Shown in pieces: positions 57,240-64,000 of a stretch of 64,000 bases of DNA (position 1 is the stretch's first letter; each line of letters opens with the position of its first letter). The notes beneath the pieces were generated by a model, which worked only from the letters and a program-made list of their open reading frames with translations, was not told the DNA's origin and made no database searches. A program made the translations under genes and the position numbers. Origin of the DNA: Kitasatospora purpeofusca (GTDB lineage Bacteria; Actinomycetota; Actinomycetes; Streptomycetales; Streptomycetaceae); assembly GCF_000718025.1 (NCBI RefSeq), contig NZ_JODS01000009.1:124001-188000 (forward strand), in the 5' to 3' direction.

Positions 57240-58547
57240 GTGCCCACCGCGAAGCCGATCGAGGAACGTCCGACCCCGGGCCCGGCGGACATCCGCCTGC
57301 GCGCCGCATTCCTGGTCTCCGGAATCGGCGACTGGATCTACCGGCTGGCCATTCCGGTCCTCGTCCTGAAAATCACCGGATCGGCCACCTCGACCGCCCT
57401 CGCCTACGCGATCGAGTTCATTCCGTACATCGTGATCGGACTCTTCGCCGGCGTCATCGCGGACCGGTTCGACCGCCGCCGGGTGATGATCCTCTGCGAC
57501 CTCTCCTCCGCCGTGCTGGCGCTCGCCGTCACCGCGCTGGCCACCCTCGACCGCCCGCCGCTGGCCGCGATCTACCTCTGCGCGTTCCTGCTCGCCTGCG
57601 TCCGACCGTTCTACTTCCCGGCGTTCCAGGGCTTCCTGGTCGACGTGGTGCCCGAGCGGCGGCTCGCCCGGGTCAACTCCTGGACCCAGACGGTCGACAG
57701 CGCGCTCGGCTTCATCGGCCCGGTGGCCGGCATCACCGCCGTCGCGGCGCTCGGCGTCCCGGTCTCCGCGCTGGTCAACGCGCTCTCCTTCGGGGCCTCC
57801 GCGCTGCTGATCGCCGCCATCTCCGGCACCCCCGCCCCGGCCGCGGGGCCGACCACGGCCGCCCGGATCGCCAAGGACTTCGCCGACGGCCTGCGGGCCC
57901 TGCGGACCATGCGGGCGGTGCTCTGGGGCACCGTACTGATGGCCCTGTCCAACCTCGCCGCGTGGACGGTCGAGGGCAGCCTCTTCTACCTCGTCCTGGA
58001 GGTCGAGGAGAAGCCGAAGGTCGTGCTCGGCCTCGTGCTCGGCGCCCAGGGCCTCGGCGCCGTGGTGGGCGGGGTGCTCGCACCGCGCCTGACGGACCGC
58101 TACCGCCTGGGCCCGCTGCTGGCGTTCGGCATGGGCCTGTCCGGGGCGACCATGGTCCTGCCGGCCCTGGTGCCCACCTGGTGGGCGGTGCTGATCGCCT
58201 GGGGCGTGGAGGGCGTCGCCACCTCGCTGGTGATCGTCAGCTGGTTCACCGCCCGGCAGAAGGTGGTGCCCTCCGAGGTGATCGGCCGGGTGGTGTCGGT
58301 CAGCCGGGCCGCCGCCTACGCGACCATCCCGCTCGGCGCGGTGCTCGGCGGCCGGCTGGTCTCCGGCGCCTCCCCCACCCGCACGCTCTTCGTGTGCGCG
58401 GCCGTGGTGCAGGCGGTAGTGTTCCTCGGCACCGCGTTCTCCCCGGTGGTGCGCATCGACCCCGGCCCCGGGGGCAGCACCACAGCCGGTGCCGATACCG
58501 GTACCGGCGACGGAACCGCCCAGGCCGACACGGTCGAGGCCGGCTGA
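57240..58547 (+). CDS. MFS exporter
   Basis: 435 residues with about 12 membrane segments. It has the MFS loop-2 motif GVIADRFDRRRVMILCD and the DHA3/MefA-like pattern AFLVSGIGDWIYRLAIPVLV, FIGPVAGITAVAALG and VILGLVLGAQGLG-like segments in the second half. Such exporters pump small peptides or antibiotics. GTG 57240 follows ATAGGAGAAC; the reading frame is open upstream but without a plausible start. It lies 161 bp after the ThiF gene in a locally AT-richer spacer (GATAAAAGTGCAT) that may hold a promoter. It is probably the product exporter and self-resistance pump, the role of MccC in microcin C. Confidence 0.86.
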   Translation: MPTAKPIEERPTPGPADIRLRAAFLVSGIGDWIYRLAIPVLVLKITGSATSTALAYAIEFIPYIVIGLFAGVIADRFDRRRVMILCDLSSAVLALAVTALATLDRPPLAAIYLCAFLLACVRPFYFPAFQGFLVDVVPERRLARVNSWTQTVDSALGFIGPVAGITAVAALGVPVSALVNALSFGASALLIAAISGTPAPAAGPTTAARIAKDFADGLRALRTMRAVLWGTVLMALSNLAAWTVEGSLFYLVLEVEEKPKVVLGLVLGAQGLGAVVGGVLAPRLTDRYRLGPLLAFGMGLSGATMVLPALVPTWWAVLIAWGVEGVATSLVIVSWFTARQKVVPSEVIGRVVSVSRAAAYATIPLGAVLGGRLVSGASPTRTLFVCAAVVQAVVFLGTAFSPVVRIDPGPGGSTTAGADTGTGDGTAQADTVEAG

Positions 58548-58591
58548 CCCGGCGCGGCGGGGACACCACGGCGTCCGAGGGAGGACCCGGC

Positions 58592-59233
58592 ATGACGGAG
58601 ACCGGAACAACGCGGAGCGGCAGCACGGAAGCCGGTACGGCGAAGGCGCGGCTCGCCCGGCGCTACCTCGAGGTCAACGGCGAGCACCCGATGACCGACG
58701 CCGACGACGCCTACGTCGACCGGCACTTCGCCCCGCTGGAGCCGCTCTGCGCCCGCCACGGCCGGGAGCCGGACGAGGTCCGCGGCCACATGCTCGACGG
58801 CCGCCTCCCGCTGCCCGGCTACCTGCGCTCCGACGGCACCGAGATGGTCGCCCCCGACCTGCTCGAACTGGTCGACGAGGCGGGCGGGTTGGCGAAGCTG
58901 CCGGACTGGTTCCGGGGCCACTGGGCGGACCGGGAGGAGGGCGAGGAGGAGTACGAGTCGTACCTCAGCGGCCAGAACGTCTGTCTGCACCGTCTCCACC
59001 CGGTCACCATGCGCCGCAAGGCGGAACTCGTCCGGGGCATCACCGAGGCTCTCGGCCGCCCCGCCGACGGGCCCTCCGGCCGGCTGCCCGAGCTGCCCGC
59101 CCTCCATGCCATGGTCGACGAACTCGACGCCCTGGAACCGCCGTTCACCGCCTACGACCGCCTCCGCTTCGGCGGCCCGGTCTCCCGGGACACCTGCATC
59201 GACGCCGTCCGCCGCGACCACCCGCTCGACTGA
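58592..59233 (+). CDS. DUF6058-like natural-product-associated protein
   Basis: 213 residues, soluble. The conserved blocks TDADDAYVDRHFAPLEPLC, GRLPLPGYLRSDGTEMV, LSGQNVCLHRLHPVTMRRK, and FTAYDRLRFGGPVSRDTCI recall the DUF6058 family, which databases label as natural product biosynthesis proteins of unknown reaction. It starts at ATG 58592 behind GGGAGGACCCGG, 44 bp after the exporter gene, and so belongs to the same cluster. It might tailor the peptide or confer immunity; nothing in the sequence identifies a catalytic site. Confidence 0.72.
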   Translation: MTETGTTRSGSTEAGTAKARLARRYLEVNGEHPMTDADDAYVDRHFAPLEPLCARHGREPDEVRGHMLDGRLPLPGYLRSDGTEMVAPDLLELVDEAGGLAKLPDWFRGHWADREEGEEEYESYLSGQNVCLHRLHPVTMRRKAELVRGITEALGRPADGPSGRLPELPALHAMVDELDALEPPFTAYDRLRFGGPVSRDTCIDAVRRDHPLD

Positions 59234-59269
59234 CCGCCGCCCTCCGGCGGTGGCCGTCGGGCAGAGCGG

Positions 59270-60541
59270 TCACAACCGGGCGTGCGCCCCGATGTCGGCC
59301 CGGAACGCCGCCACCATGGCGGCCGTCACCGTCGGGCGGCACGCGCCGATCGCGGCCAGGTGGTCCGCGGTGGTCGCGCCCGGCACGGCGTCGTCGCGCT
59401 CGAAGGCCGTCTGGGCGGCGAGGCGCGCGGCGTGCTCGATGTCGGCGGGCGAGAAGTGCTCGCTCGCGGCCACCAGCGCGGGGACGTCCACGTCCACCCG
59501 GTCGGTGCCGAGCGCGTAGCGGGCCCAGATCGCGGCCCTGGCGTCCGGGTCGGGGGTGCCGATCGGAATGACGTAGTCGAACCGGCCGGTGCGCAGGAAC
59601 GCCGGGTCGAGCGAGCGGACCGAGTTGGTGGCGCAGACCAGCAGCCGGCCGTCCCGTTCCCGGAACCCGGGGATCAGCTTCAGCAGTTCGTTGGTCACCC
59701 CGTGCGTCGCCCCCGCCGGGCCGGGCTCGCCCCGCACGGGCGCGATCTCCTCCACCTCGTCGATGAAGACCAGCACCCGCTCCAGCTCGCCGATTCGGGT
59801 GAACGCGCCGCGCAGCGCGGCGGCCAGGTTACCCTCGTCAGCGAGGCGGGAGGGCAGCAGTTCGACGAACGGCCAGCCCAGGCGGGAGGCGATGGCCCGG
59901 GCGAAGGTCGTCTTCCCGGTGCCGGGCGGCCCGAACAGGGTGATCGCCCGCGGCGGCCGCACGCCGTGCCGGGCGGCGCGCTCGGGTTCGGCGAGCGGCA
60001 GCACGACCCGCCGCTCGATCAGCTCCTTCTCGGCCGTCATCCCGGCCACCTGGTCCCACAGGTCCCCGCTCAGCACCCGCCCGCCGAGTTCGTCCAGGGT
60101 CCCGGCGGCGGGGCCCGCGGCGGGCTCGGTCTTCTCGAAGTACGCGGCGGCGGGCCGCCGTTCGTAACCGGCGTTGCGCAGCCCCTCGCCGAGCAGCTCC
60201 TCCGCCGGCAGCACATAGGCGATCCGTCGCACCCGGGCCTCGACCAGTCGCCGTTCGAGCTCCCGCAGCAGCGCGCTGGCCAGGCCGCGCCCGCGCCAGG
60301 CCGGGGCGATGGCCACCCGCATCACCCAGGCCCGTTCGCCCGTGCCCGCGACCTGGGCGAGGGCGGCCCCGATCGGCAGGCCGTCGTGCACCGCGACCAC
60401 GGCGGGCTGGCGGGCGGTGAGCGCGCCGATGCACTCGGCGAGCGAGAACACCGACTCCTGCCCGAGCCCGGCGGTGCTGTCGATCAGATGGACGACGGCG
60501 GCGAGGTCGTCCTCGCGGTAGTCGTGGATCAGCCAGTTCAC
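59270..60541 (-). CDS. GNAT acetyltransferase-AAA+ ATPase fusion
   Basis: 423 residues. The N-terminal ~150 residues are a GNAT domain with VMRVAIAPAWRGRGLASALL, the acetyl-CoA loop, and NAGYERRPAAAYFEK at its end. The C-terminal ~250 residues are an AAA+ module with Walker A FGPPGTGKTT, Walker B VLVFIDEVEEI, sensor-1 LLVCATNSVRSLD and the arginine finger region FLRTGRFDYVIPIG. GTG 60541 follows GAGGAGCGACGCAC. It is convergent with the DUF6058 gene. Acetyltransferase/ATPase fusions are uncommon. A GNAT protein (MccE) gives immunity in microcin C systems, so a link with the neighbouring RiPP cluster is conceivable but unproven. Confidence 0.82.
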   Translation of the reverse strand: MNWLIHDYREDDLAAVVHLIDSTAGLGQESVFSLAECIGALTARQPAVVAVHDGLPIGAALAQVAGTGERAWVMRVAIAPAWRGRGLASALLRELERRLVEARVRRIAYVLPAEELLGEGLRNAGYERRPAAAYFEKTEPAAGPAAGTLDELGGRVLSGDLWDQVAGMTAEKELIERRVVLPLAEPERAARHGVRPPRAITLFGPPGTGKTTFARAIASRLGWPFVELLPSRLADEGNLAAALRGAFTRIGELERVLVFIDEVEEIAPVRGEPGPAGATHGVTNELLKLIPGFRERDGRLLVCATNSVRSLDPAFLRTGRFDYVIPIGTPDPDARAAIWARYALGTDRVDVDVPALVAASEHFSPADIEHAARLAAQTAFERDDAVPGATTADHLAAIGACRPTVTAAMVAAFRADIGAHARL

Positions 60542-60730
60542 GTGCGTCGCTCCTCGGGTGCGCCGGTTGCCTGCGGGTTCCGGTGAACCTAGGTCCGGCG
60601 CGGTGGGGCCGTCGCGCACCACTCGGGCCAAGGCGACGTGGACGAACCGTACGCGGATGCGACTTCCCCGGACCCGCCGCATCCCGCACGGGCACGCCCA
60701 CAGGTGCGGGTACGGCCGGATACCGTCACA

Positions 60731-60749
60731 TTGACTGAAAAATCAGTCA
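60731..60749. promoter_or_regulatory. ACTGA-N4-TCAGT palindrome upstream of tatA
   Basis: TTGACTGAAAAATCAGTCA is a perfect inverted repeat (TGACTGA arms, AAAA spacer), 50-68 bp upstream of the tatA start. The same core occurs at 62466-62479 upstream of the Tat-exported agmatine-deiminase-like gene. The shape is typical of TetR-family operators. Confidence 0.65.
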
Positions 60750-60798
60750 CACTTACGCTGGCAAGAAGTCCGGTTCGACGACGATACGGAAAGGCCCG

Positions 60799-61119
60799 GT
60801 GAGTGACATGCTGCGCAACGGTCTGGAGCCCTGGCACCTCCTGGTGGTGCTGGCGGTCGTCATCCTGCTGTTCGGCTCGAAGAAGCTGCCCGAGATGGCG
60901 CGCGGGCTGGGCAAGTCGATGCGCATCCTGAAGGCCGAGACGGCGGCGATGCGCGAGGACGGCCCGGCGTCCGAGCAGGCGCCCGCGCCGACGGGCGACG
61001 CCGCTCCGGGGACACCTGCGACCCCGGTCGCACCGGTCGCACCGGTCACGCCCGTCGCTCCCGCGACGGCGGCGGCCGCCAAGGCCGAGGGCCCCGCGCG
61101 GGCCGACCGACCGGCCTGA
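60799..61119 (+). CDS. TatA-family twin-arginine translocase subunit
   Basis: 106 residues. A single N-terminal membrane helix (WHLLVVLAVVILLFGSKKLP) is followed by the amphipathic helix MARGLGKSMRILKAETAAM and an Ala/Pro/Thr-rich tail, the TatA topology. TatA oligomers form the pore of the Tat system that exports folded proteins carrying an RR signal. The start is GTG 60799 (VSDMLRN) behind GGAAAGG; ATG 60808 is an alternative. A stand-alone tatA paralogue beside a Tat substrate (61157-62350), with a shared palindrome upstream of both, suggests a dedicated export pair. Confidence 0.9.
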   Translation: MSDMLRNGLEPWHLLVVLAVVILLFGSKKLPEMARGLGKSMRILKAETAAMREDGPASEQAPAPTGDAAPGTPATPVAPVAPVTPVAPATAAAAKAEGPARADRPA

Positions 61120-61156
61120 GCCGACCGGCCGACCGGCCCACCGGCCAGCCCGTAGG

Positions 61157-62350
61157 TCAGACTGCGGCGGGCACTACCGGCTGCGACTGGGTCGCGCAGT
61201 GGATGCCACCACCGCCGTTGGCGATGGCGTCGATGACGACCGGCACGACGGTGCGCCCCGGGTACTCGGCCGCGAGGATCGTCCGGGCCGCCTCGTCGGC
61301 CTCCTGGTGCCCGAACTGCGGTACCAGGACGGCCCCGTTCACGGTGTAGTGGTTGGTGTAGCTGGACAGGAAGGAGGACCCCATCCCCCGGATCTTCGTG
61401 TGGTCCGGGCCCGGGAGTTCCACGATCGTCAGCGCACGGCCCCTGGCGTCGGTGGCGGTCTGCAGGACCCGCTTGGCCTCGGTGTGGACGCGCAGCCACA
61501 TCGAGGTGGTGTTCGGCGCGGGCCGGTCCAGGATCACCCGCCCGGGCGCGCTGAACCGGGCCACGCAGTCGATGTGGCCGTCCGTGATGTCCTGCCCCGC
61601 CAGACCGGGCAGCCAGATCACCTTCTCCATGCCGAGCGAGGCCTTGAGCCGCTGCTCGACCTCGTCCTGACTCAGCCCGGGGTTGCGGTTGGGGTTCACC
61701 AGGGAGCTGACGGTGGCGAGCAGCGTGCCCTGCCCGTCGGTCTCCAGCGAGCCGCCCTCCCCGACGAACGGGGCCTGGACGCGCGTGATCCCGTACTGGG
61801 CGAGCAGCGCGGCGGCGGCCCTGGCGTCCTTGGCGAAGTTCTGCTCGTAGCTGGTCCCGGTCTTGCCCCACCCGTTGAAGTTGGTGTCGAGGCCGGCGAC
61901 CGCTCCCGGGCCGACCAGGAAGGTCGGGCCGAAGTCCCGGATCCACAGGTCGTCGTTGGAGACCGGCAGGAAGGTGATGCCCCGGGAGCCGGGGAGCGCA
62001 CTCGTGTCGCAGAGCGGGGTGGCGGCGGCCACCAGCTCGGGGGCGATCACCATCACGACCGGCTCGAAGCGGGCGACCTCCTTGGCGAGGTTGGCGATGT
62101 CCCGCTGCACAGCCGGGAGTTGGGAACCCCAGGCGGCGCTCGGACCGGGCCAGGCCATGAAGGTGCGGACGTGCTGGTCGGTCTCGGCGGGCATCCGCAG
62201 CGTCGGCGCGGGGCCGGCCGCGCCGACGGTGTCGGCGAAGGCGCTGCCGGTGAGCGCGGGACCGGCGAGGGCGGGGCCGAGGGCCGCGAGGGGTACGGCC
62301 GCGGCGCCGAGGCGGAGGAGTCTGCGTCGGGAGATTTCGGGCTTGTCCAT
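61157..62350 (-). CDS. Tat-exported agmatine deiminase family protein
   Basis: 397 residues. A twin-arginine signal peptide (EISRRRLLRLGAAAVPLAAL, ending SAFA around residue 38) precedes a peptidyl-arginine-deiminase-like domain. Motifs are NDDLWIRDFGPTFLV, VGEGGSLETDGQGTLLATV, GHIDCVARF and the catalytic Cys region GGGGIHCATQSQPV at the C-terminus. The family hydrolyses agmatine (or peptidyl arginine) to release ammonia, but extracytoplasmic members are of unclear substrate. ATG 62350 follows GGAGGTACCG. It is convergent with tatA, 37 bp apart. Confidence 0.88.
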   Translation of the reverse strand: MDKPEISRRRLLRLGAAAVPLAALGPALAGPALTGSAFADTVGAAGPAPTLRMPAETDQHVRTFMAWPGPSAAWGSQLPAVQRDIANLAKEVARFEPVVMVIAPELVAAATPLCDTSALPGSRGITFLPVSNDDLWIRDFGPTFLVGPGAVAGLDTNFNGWGKTGTSYEQNFAKDARAAAALLAQYGITRVQAPFVGEGGSLETDGQGTLLATVSSLVNPNRNPGLSQDEVEQRLKASLGMEKVIWLPGLAGQDITDGHIDCVARFSAPGRVILDRPAPNTTSMWLRVHTEAKRVLQTATDARGRALTIVELPGPDHTKIRGMGSSFLSSYTNHYTVNGAVLVPQFGHQEADEAARTILAAEYPGRTVVPVVIDAIANGGGGIHCATQSQPVVPAAV

Positions 62351-62465
62351 CGGTACCTCCGGTGCGTGGGGGTGGACCGCCCCGGGCACCGGAGAACGGG
62401 ACGAATGGGGCGTACCGTCGGCGCACCCGGGGCAGGCCGGTGGGGGCGCCCACATCCTGCCTTGA

Positions 62466-62479
62466 ACTGAAAATTCAGT
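62466..62479. promoter_or_regulatory. ACTGA-N4-TCAGT palindrome upstream of the agmatine-deiminase-like gene
   Basis: ACTGAAAATTCAGT, flanked by TTGA and CAAT, lies about 116 bp upstream of the 61157-62350 start and matches the palindrome at 60731-60749. A shared regulator, not encoded in the window, is inferred. Confidence 0.6.
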
Positions 62480-62547
62480 CAATATTCACCCTCCGGGGAC
62501 GTGACCGCCCATCACGCGACCCATCACGCGACCCGCCACGGGCCCCG

Positions 62548-63846
62548 TCACCGGCGGACGCGCAGCTCCTTCAACCCGTTCTGGAAGTTCGAGACCAGCC
62601 GCGGCGGAGGCGGACCCGGCGCCAACTCCGGCTCCGGCCAAGCGGCGACGAGCCGGCGCAGCAGCGCCGCCATCTGGATCCGGGCGAGCTGCGCGCCGAC
62701 GCAGAAGTGCGGGCCGTAACCGAAGCTCACATGGTCGTTCGGCGTGCGGGTGAGGTCGAGGCGGTCCGGGTCGGGGAAGACCGTCTCGTCGCGGTTGGCG
62801 GAGGCGTGGTAGACGACCACCTTGTCCCCGCCGGAGATCCGCCGCCCGGCCAGGACGACGTCCCGGGTGGCGGTGCGCCGGAACTCGACCACCGGCGGCC
62901 AGAAGCGGAGCAGCTCGTCCACCGCCGACCCGGTCAACTCCGGCCGCCGGCGCAGCAGTCGGTACTGGTCGGGGTTGGTCAGCAGCGAGTACAGGGCACC
63001 GGGCAGGCCGTTGCGCAGCGTCTCGTTGCCCGCGACCGCGAACAGGAAGAACATCGTCTCGAACTCGGCGGCGCCCAGCCCGGCCTCCCGCATCCGGGCC
63101 ACCATGCTGCCCGGCGGCGGCTGTTCGGCGAGCGCGTGGGCGTAGGCGAACATGTCGGCGAGGGCCGCGCGGGAGCGCGGGTTCAGCGGGCGGCCGTCGG
63201 GGGCGGTGAGGTCCGTGGGGCGGCACCCGAGCGCGTCCCGGCCCATGGCGCTGAGCCGGGACGGGTCCGCCGTGCTGGAGCGGGCGTGGTCCGGGTCCTG
63301 GTAGCCGATCACCCGGTTCGACCAGTCGACCAGCAGCGCGCGGTCCTGCTCCGGCACACCGAGGATGCGCGCCAGCGTCCACACCGGCAGGTCGGCGGCG
63401 ATCGGCACCACGTCGACCTCGCCGGACGGGGCGATACCCGTGACGAGCTCCTCCGCGCGCGCCTCGACGGCCGCCGTCAGCTCGCGCAGCGCCCGCGGGG
63501 TGAAGGCGGCGGCGACGGCGCGGCGCAGCCGGGAGTGGTCGGGCGGGTCCTGATTGAGCATCATGGCGCGGGCGAAGTCCAGGTCGGCCGCCGAGTCGGG
63601 GTCCCGGATCTGGGTCGCGCCGAGGTGCGAGGAGAACAGCTCGGGCGTGCGCAGCACCCGCTTGACGTCGGCGTGCCGCAGCACCGCCCAGTAGCCGGGA
63701 CCGGCGGGCCACGGCCCCACCGCGGGCTCCTCCACCCAGCAGACCGGCGCCTCGGCGCGCAGTTCGCGGAACAGCTCGTACGGCACGCCCTCGGCATAGG
63801 TCCCGGGGAGGAAGATCCGGTTCGCCCGCGCCTGATCGATGGCCAT
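62548..63846 (-). CDS. Cytochrome P450
   Basis: 432 residues. I-helix FLFAVAGNETLRNGL (AGxET), K-helix ExxR in DELLRFWPP, and heme loop FGYGPHFCVGAQLAR with C382. The N-terminal half, with FSSHLGATQIRDPD and MMLNQDPPDHSRLRRAVAAAF, resembles CYP124/CYP125/CYP142-type or linalool-hydroxylase-like P450s that act on terpenoid or steroid-like lipids; the assignment to a subfamily is tentative. ATG 63846 is used. No redox partner gene is adjacent in the window. The following 154 bp to the window end contain GACGTGCCCGAC-type short repeats and no supported gene. Confidence 0.92.
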   Translation of the reverse strand: MAIDQARANRIFLPGTYAEGVPYELFRELRAEAPVCWVEEPAVGPWPAGPGYWAVLRHADVKRVLRTPELFSSHLGATQIRDPDSAADLDFARAMMLNQDPPDHSRLRRAVAAAFTPRALRELTAAVEARAEELVTGIAPSGEVDVVPIAADLPVWTLARILGVPEQDRALLVDWSNRVIGYQDPDHARSSTADPSRLSAMGRDALGCRPTDLTAPDGRPLNPRSRAALADMFAYAHALAEQPPPGSMVARMREAGLGAAEFETMFFLFAVAGNETLRNGLPGALYSLLTNPDQYRLLRRRPELTGSAVDELLRFWPPVVEFRRTATRDVVLAGRRISGGDKVVVYHASANRDETVFPDPDRLDLTRTPNDHVSFGYGPHFCVGAQLARIQMAALLRRLVAAWPEPELAPGPPPPRLVSNFQNGLKELRVRR

Positions 63847-64000
63847 ACCGAGGGACCGTACGCCGCACCCCGGCCGAGGACCAGCGTGCCGACCGGCCCC
63901 GCCTGCCCAACCAGCCCGACGTGCCAGACGTCCCCGATGTGCCCGACGTGCCCGACCGGGCCCACCTGCTCCGACGGGATGCCGTGCCACCGGGTCGTCG

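Noticed and set aside
63561..63965. Minus-strand ORF beginning MGPVGHVGHIGDVWHVG
   Set aside because: It is a translation of short GACGTGCCCGAC-type repeats running into the P450 gene in another frame; there is no family signal.
1..64000. Mobile elements, prophage or integrated plasmid
   Set aside because: No transposase, integrase, phage structural gene or flanking tRNA/direct-repeat attachment site was recognised, and codon use looks uniform.

Overview
The window looks like a chromosomal segment of a streptomycete (Streptomyces, Kitasatospora or a close relative). The DNA is very GC-rich with strong third-position GC bias. GTG and TTG starts are common, many genes overlap by the 4 bp GTGA/ATGA, and the families present (paired RamB/PrpR-type regulators, a class-E-sortase-type LAxTG signal, DUF6058, CbtAB) are typical of that group. 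I see no rRNA, tRNA, CRISPR array, IS element or prophage.

Layout. (1) 1-8686: an aromatic catabolic operon with a flavin monooxygenase/Old Yellow Enzyme fusion (5' end outside the window), nitrilase, gentisate dioxygenase-like cupin, FAH-family hydrolase, maleate isomerase-like protein, PaaX regulator and YtcJ-like amidohydrolase. (2) 8694-15170: an unknown protein, then a RamB/ScfR-type regulator divergent from aceA-aceB-3-hydroxyacyl-CoA dehydrogenase. (3) 15192-17086: two tiny zinc-ribbon proteins and an XRE/TPR regulator. (4) 17145-22448: a second RamB/PrpR-type regulator divergent from prpD-prpB-prpC (methylcitrate cycle). (5) 22544-26082: cobF and a riboswitch-controlled metE. (6) 26210-28135: a TetX-like flavoprotein and its TetR regulator. 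(7) 27980-38641: a cobalamin-uptake locus with an ECF transporter, two secreted proteins carrying transcobalamin-like beta domains, and a divergent intrinsic-factor-like secreted protein; each of the two transcripts starts with its own cobalamin riboswitch. (8) 38654-44564: a valine-degradation operon (mmsA to echA), also headed by a cobalamin riboswitch. (9) 44621-50118: amidohydrolase/permease, P450, GNAT. (10) 50131-52340: a degenerate histidine phosphatase and riboswitch-controlled cbtBA. (11) 53380-59233: a compact RiPP-like cluster with an 18-residue candidate precursor, RRE-ThiF enzyme, exporter, prolyl oligopeptidase and DUF6058. (12) 59270-63846: GNAT-AAA+ fusion, tatA, a Tat-exported agmatine-deiminase-like protein and a P450.

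How it fits together. Five cobalamin riboswitches lie within about 25 kb (metE, the ECF operon, the intrinsic-factor-like gene, mmsA, cbtB). The controlled genes bring in cobalt (CbtAB), bring in cobalamin (ECF plus surface binding proteins), or run B12-independent metabolism (MetE, and valine to propionyl-CoA). Propionyl-CoA from valine can enter the neighbouring methylcitrate cycle, which bypasses the B12-dependent methylmalonyl-CoA mutase. The glyoxylate and methylcitrate modules are each paired with a divergent RamB/PrpR paralogue, and both intergenic regions carry short phased repeats of related sequence.

The two most novel-looking systems are the bacterial transcobalamin/intrinsic-factor-like capture apparatus (about 28-38 kb) and the RiPP-like cluster at 53.4-59.2 kb. 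All functions are inferred from reading motifs and context; no database search was run.
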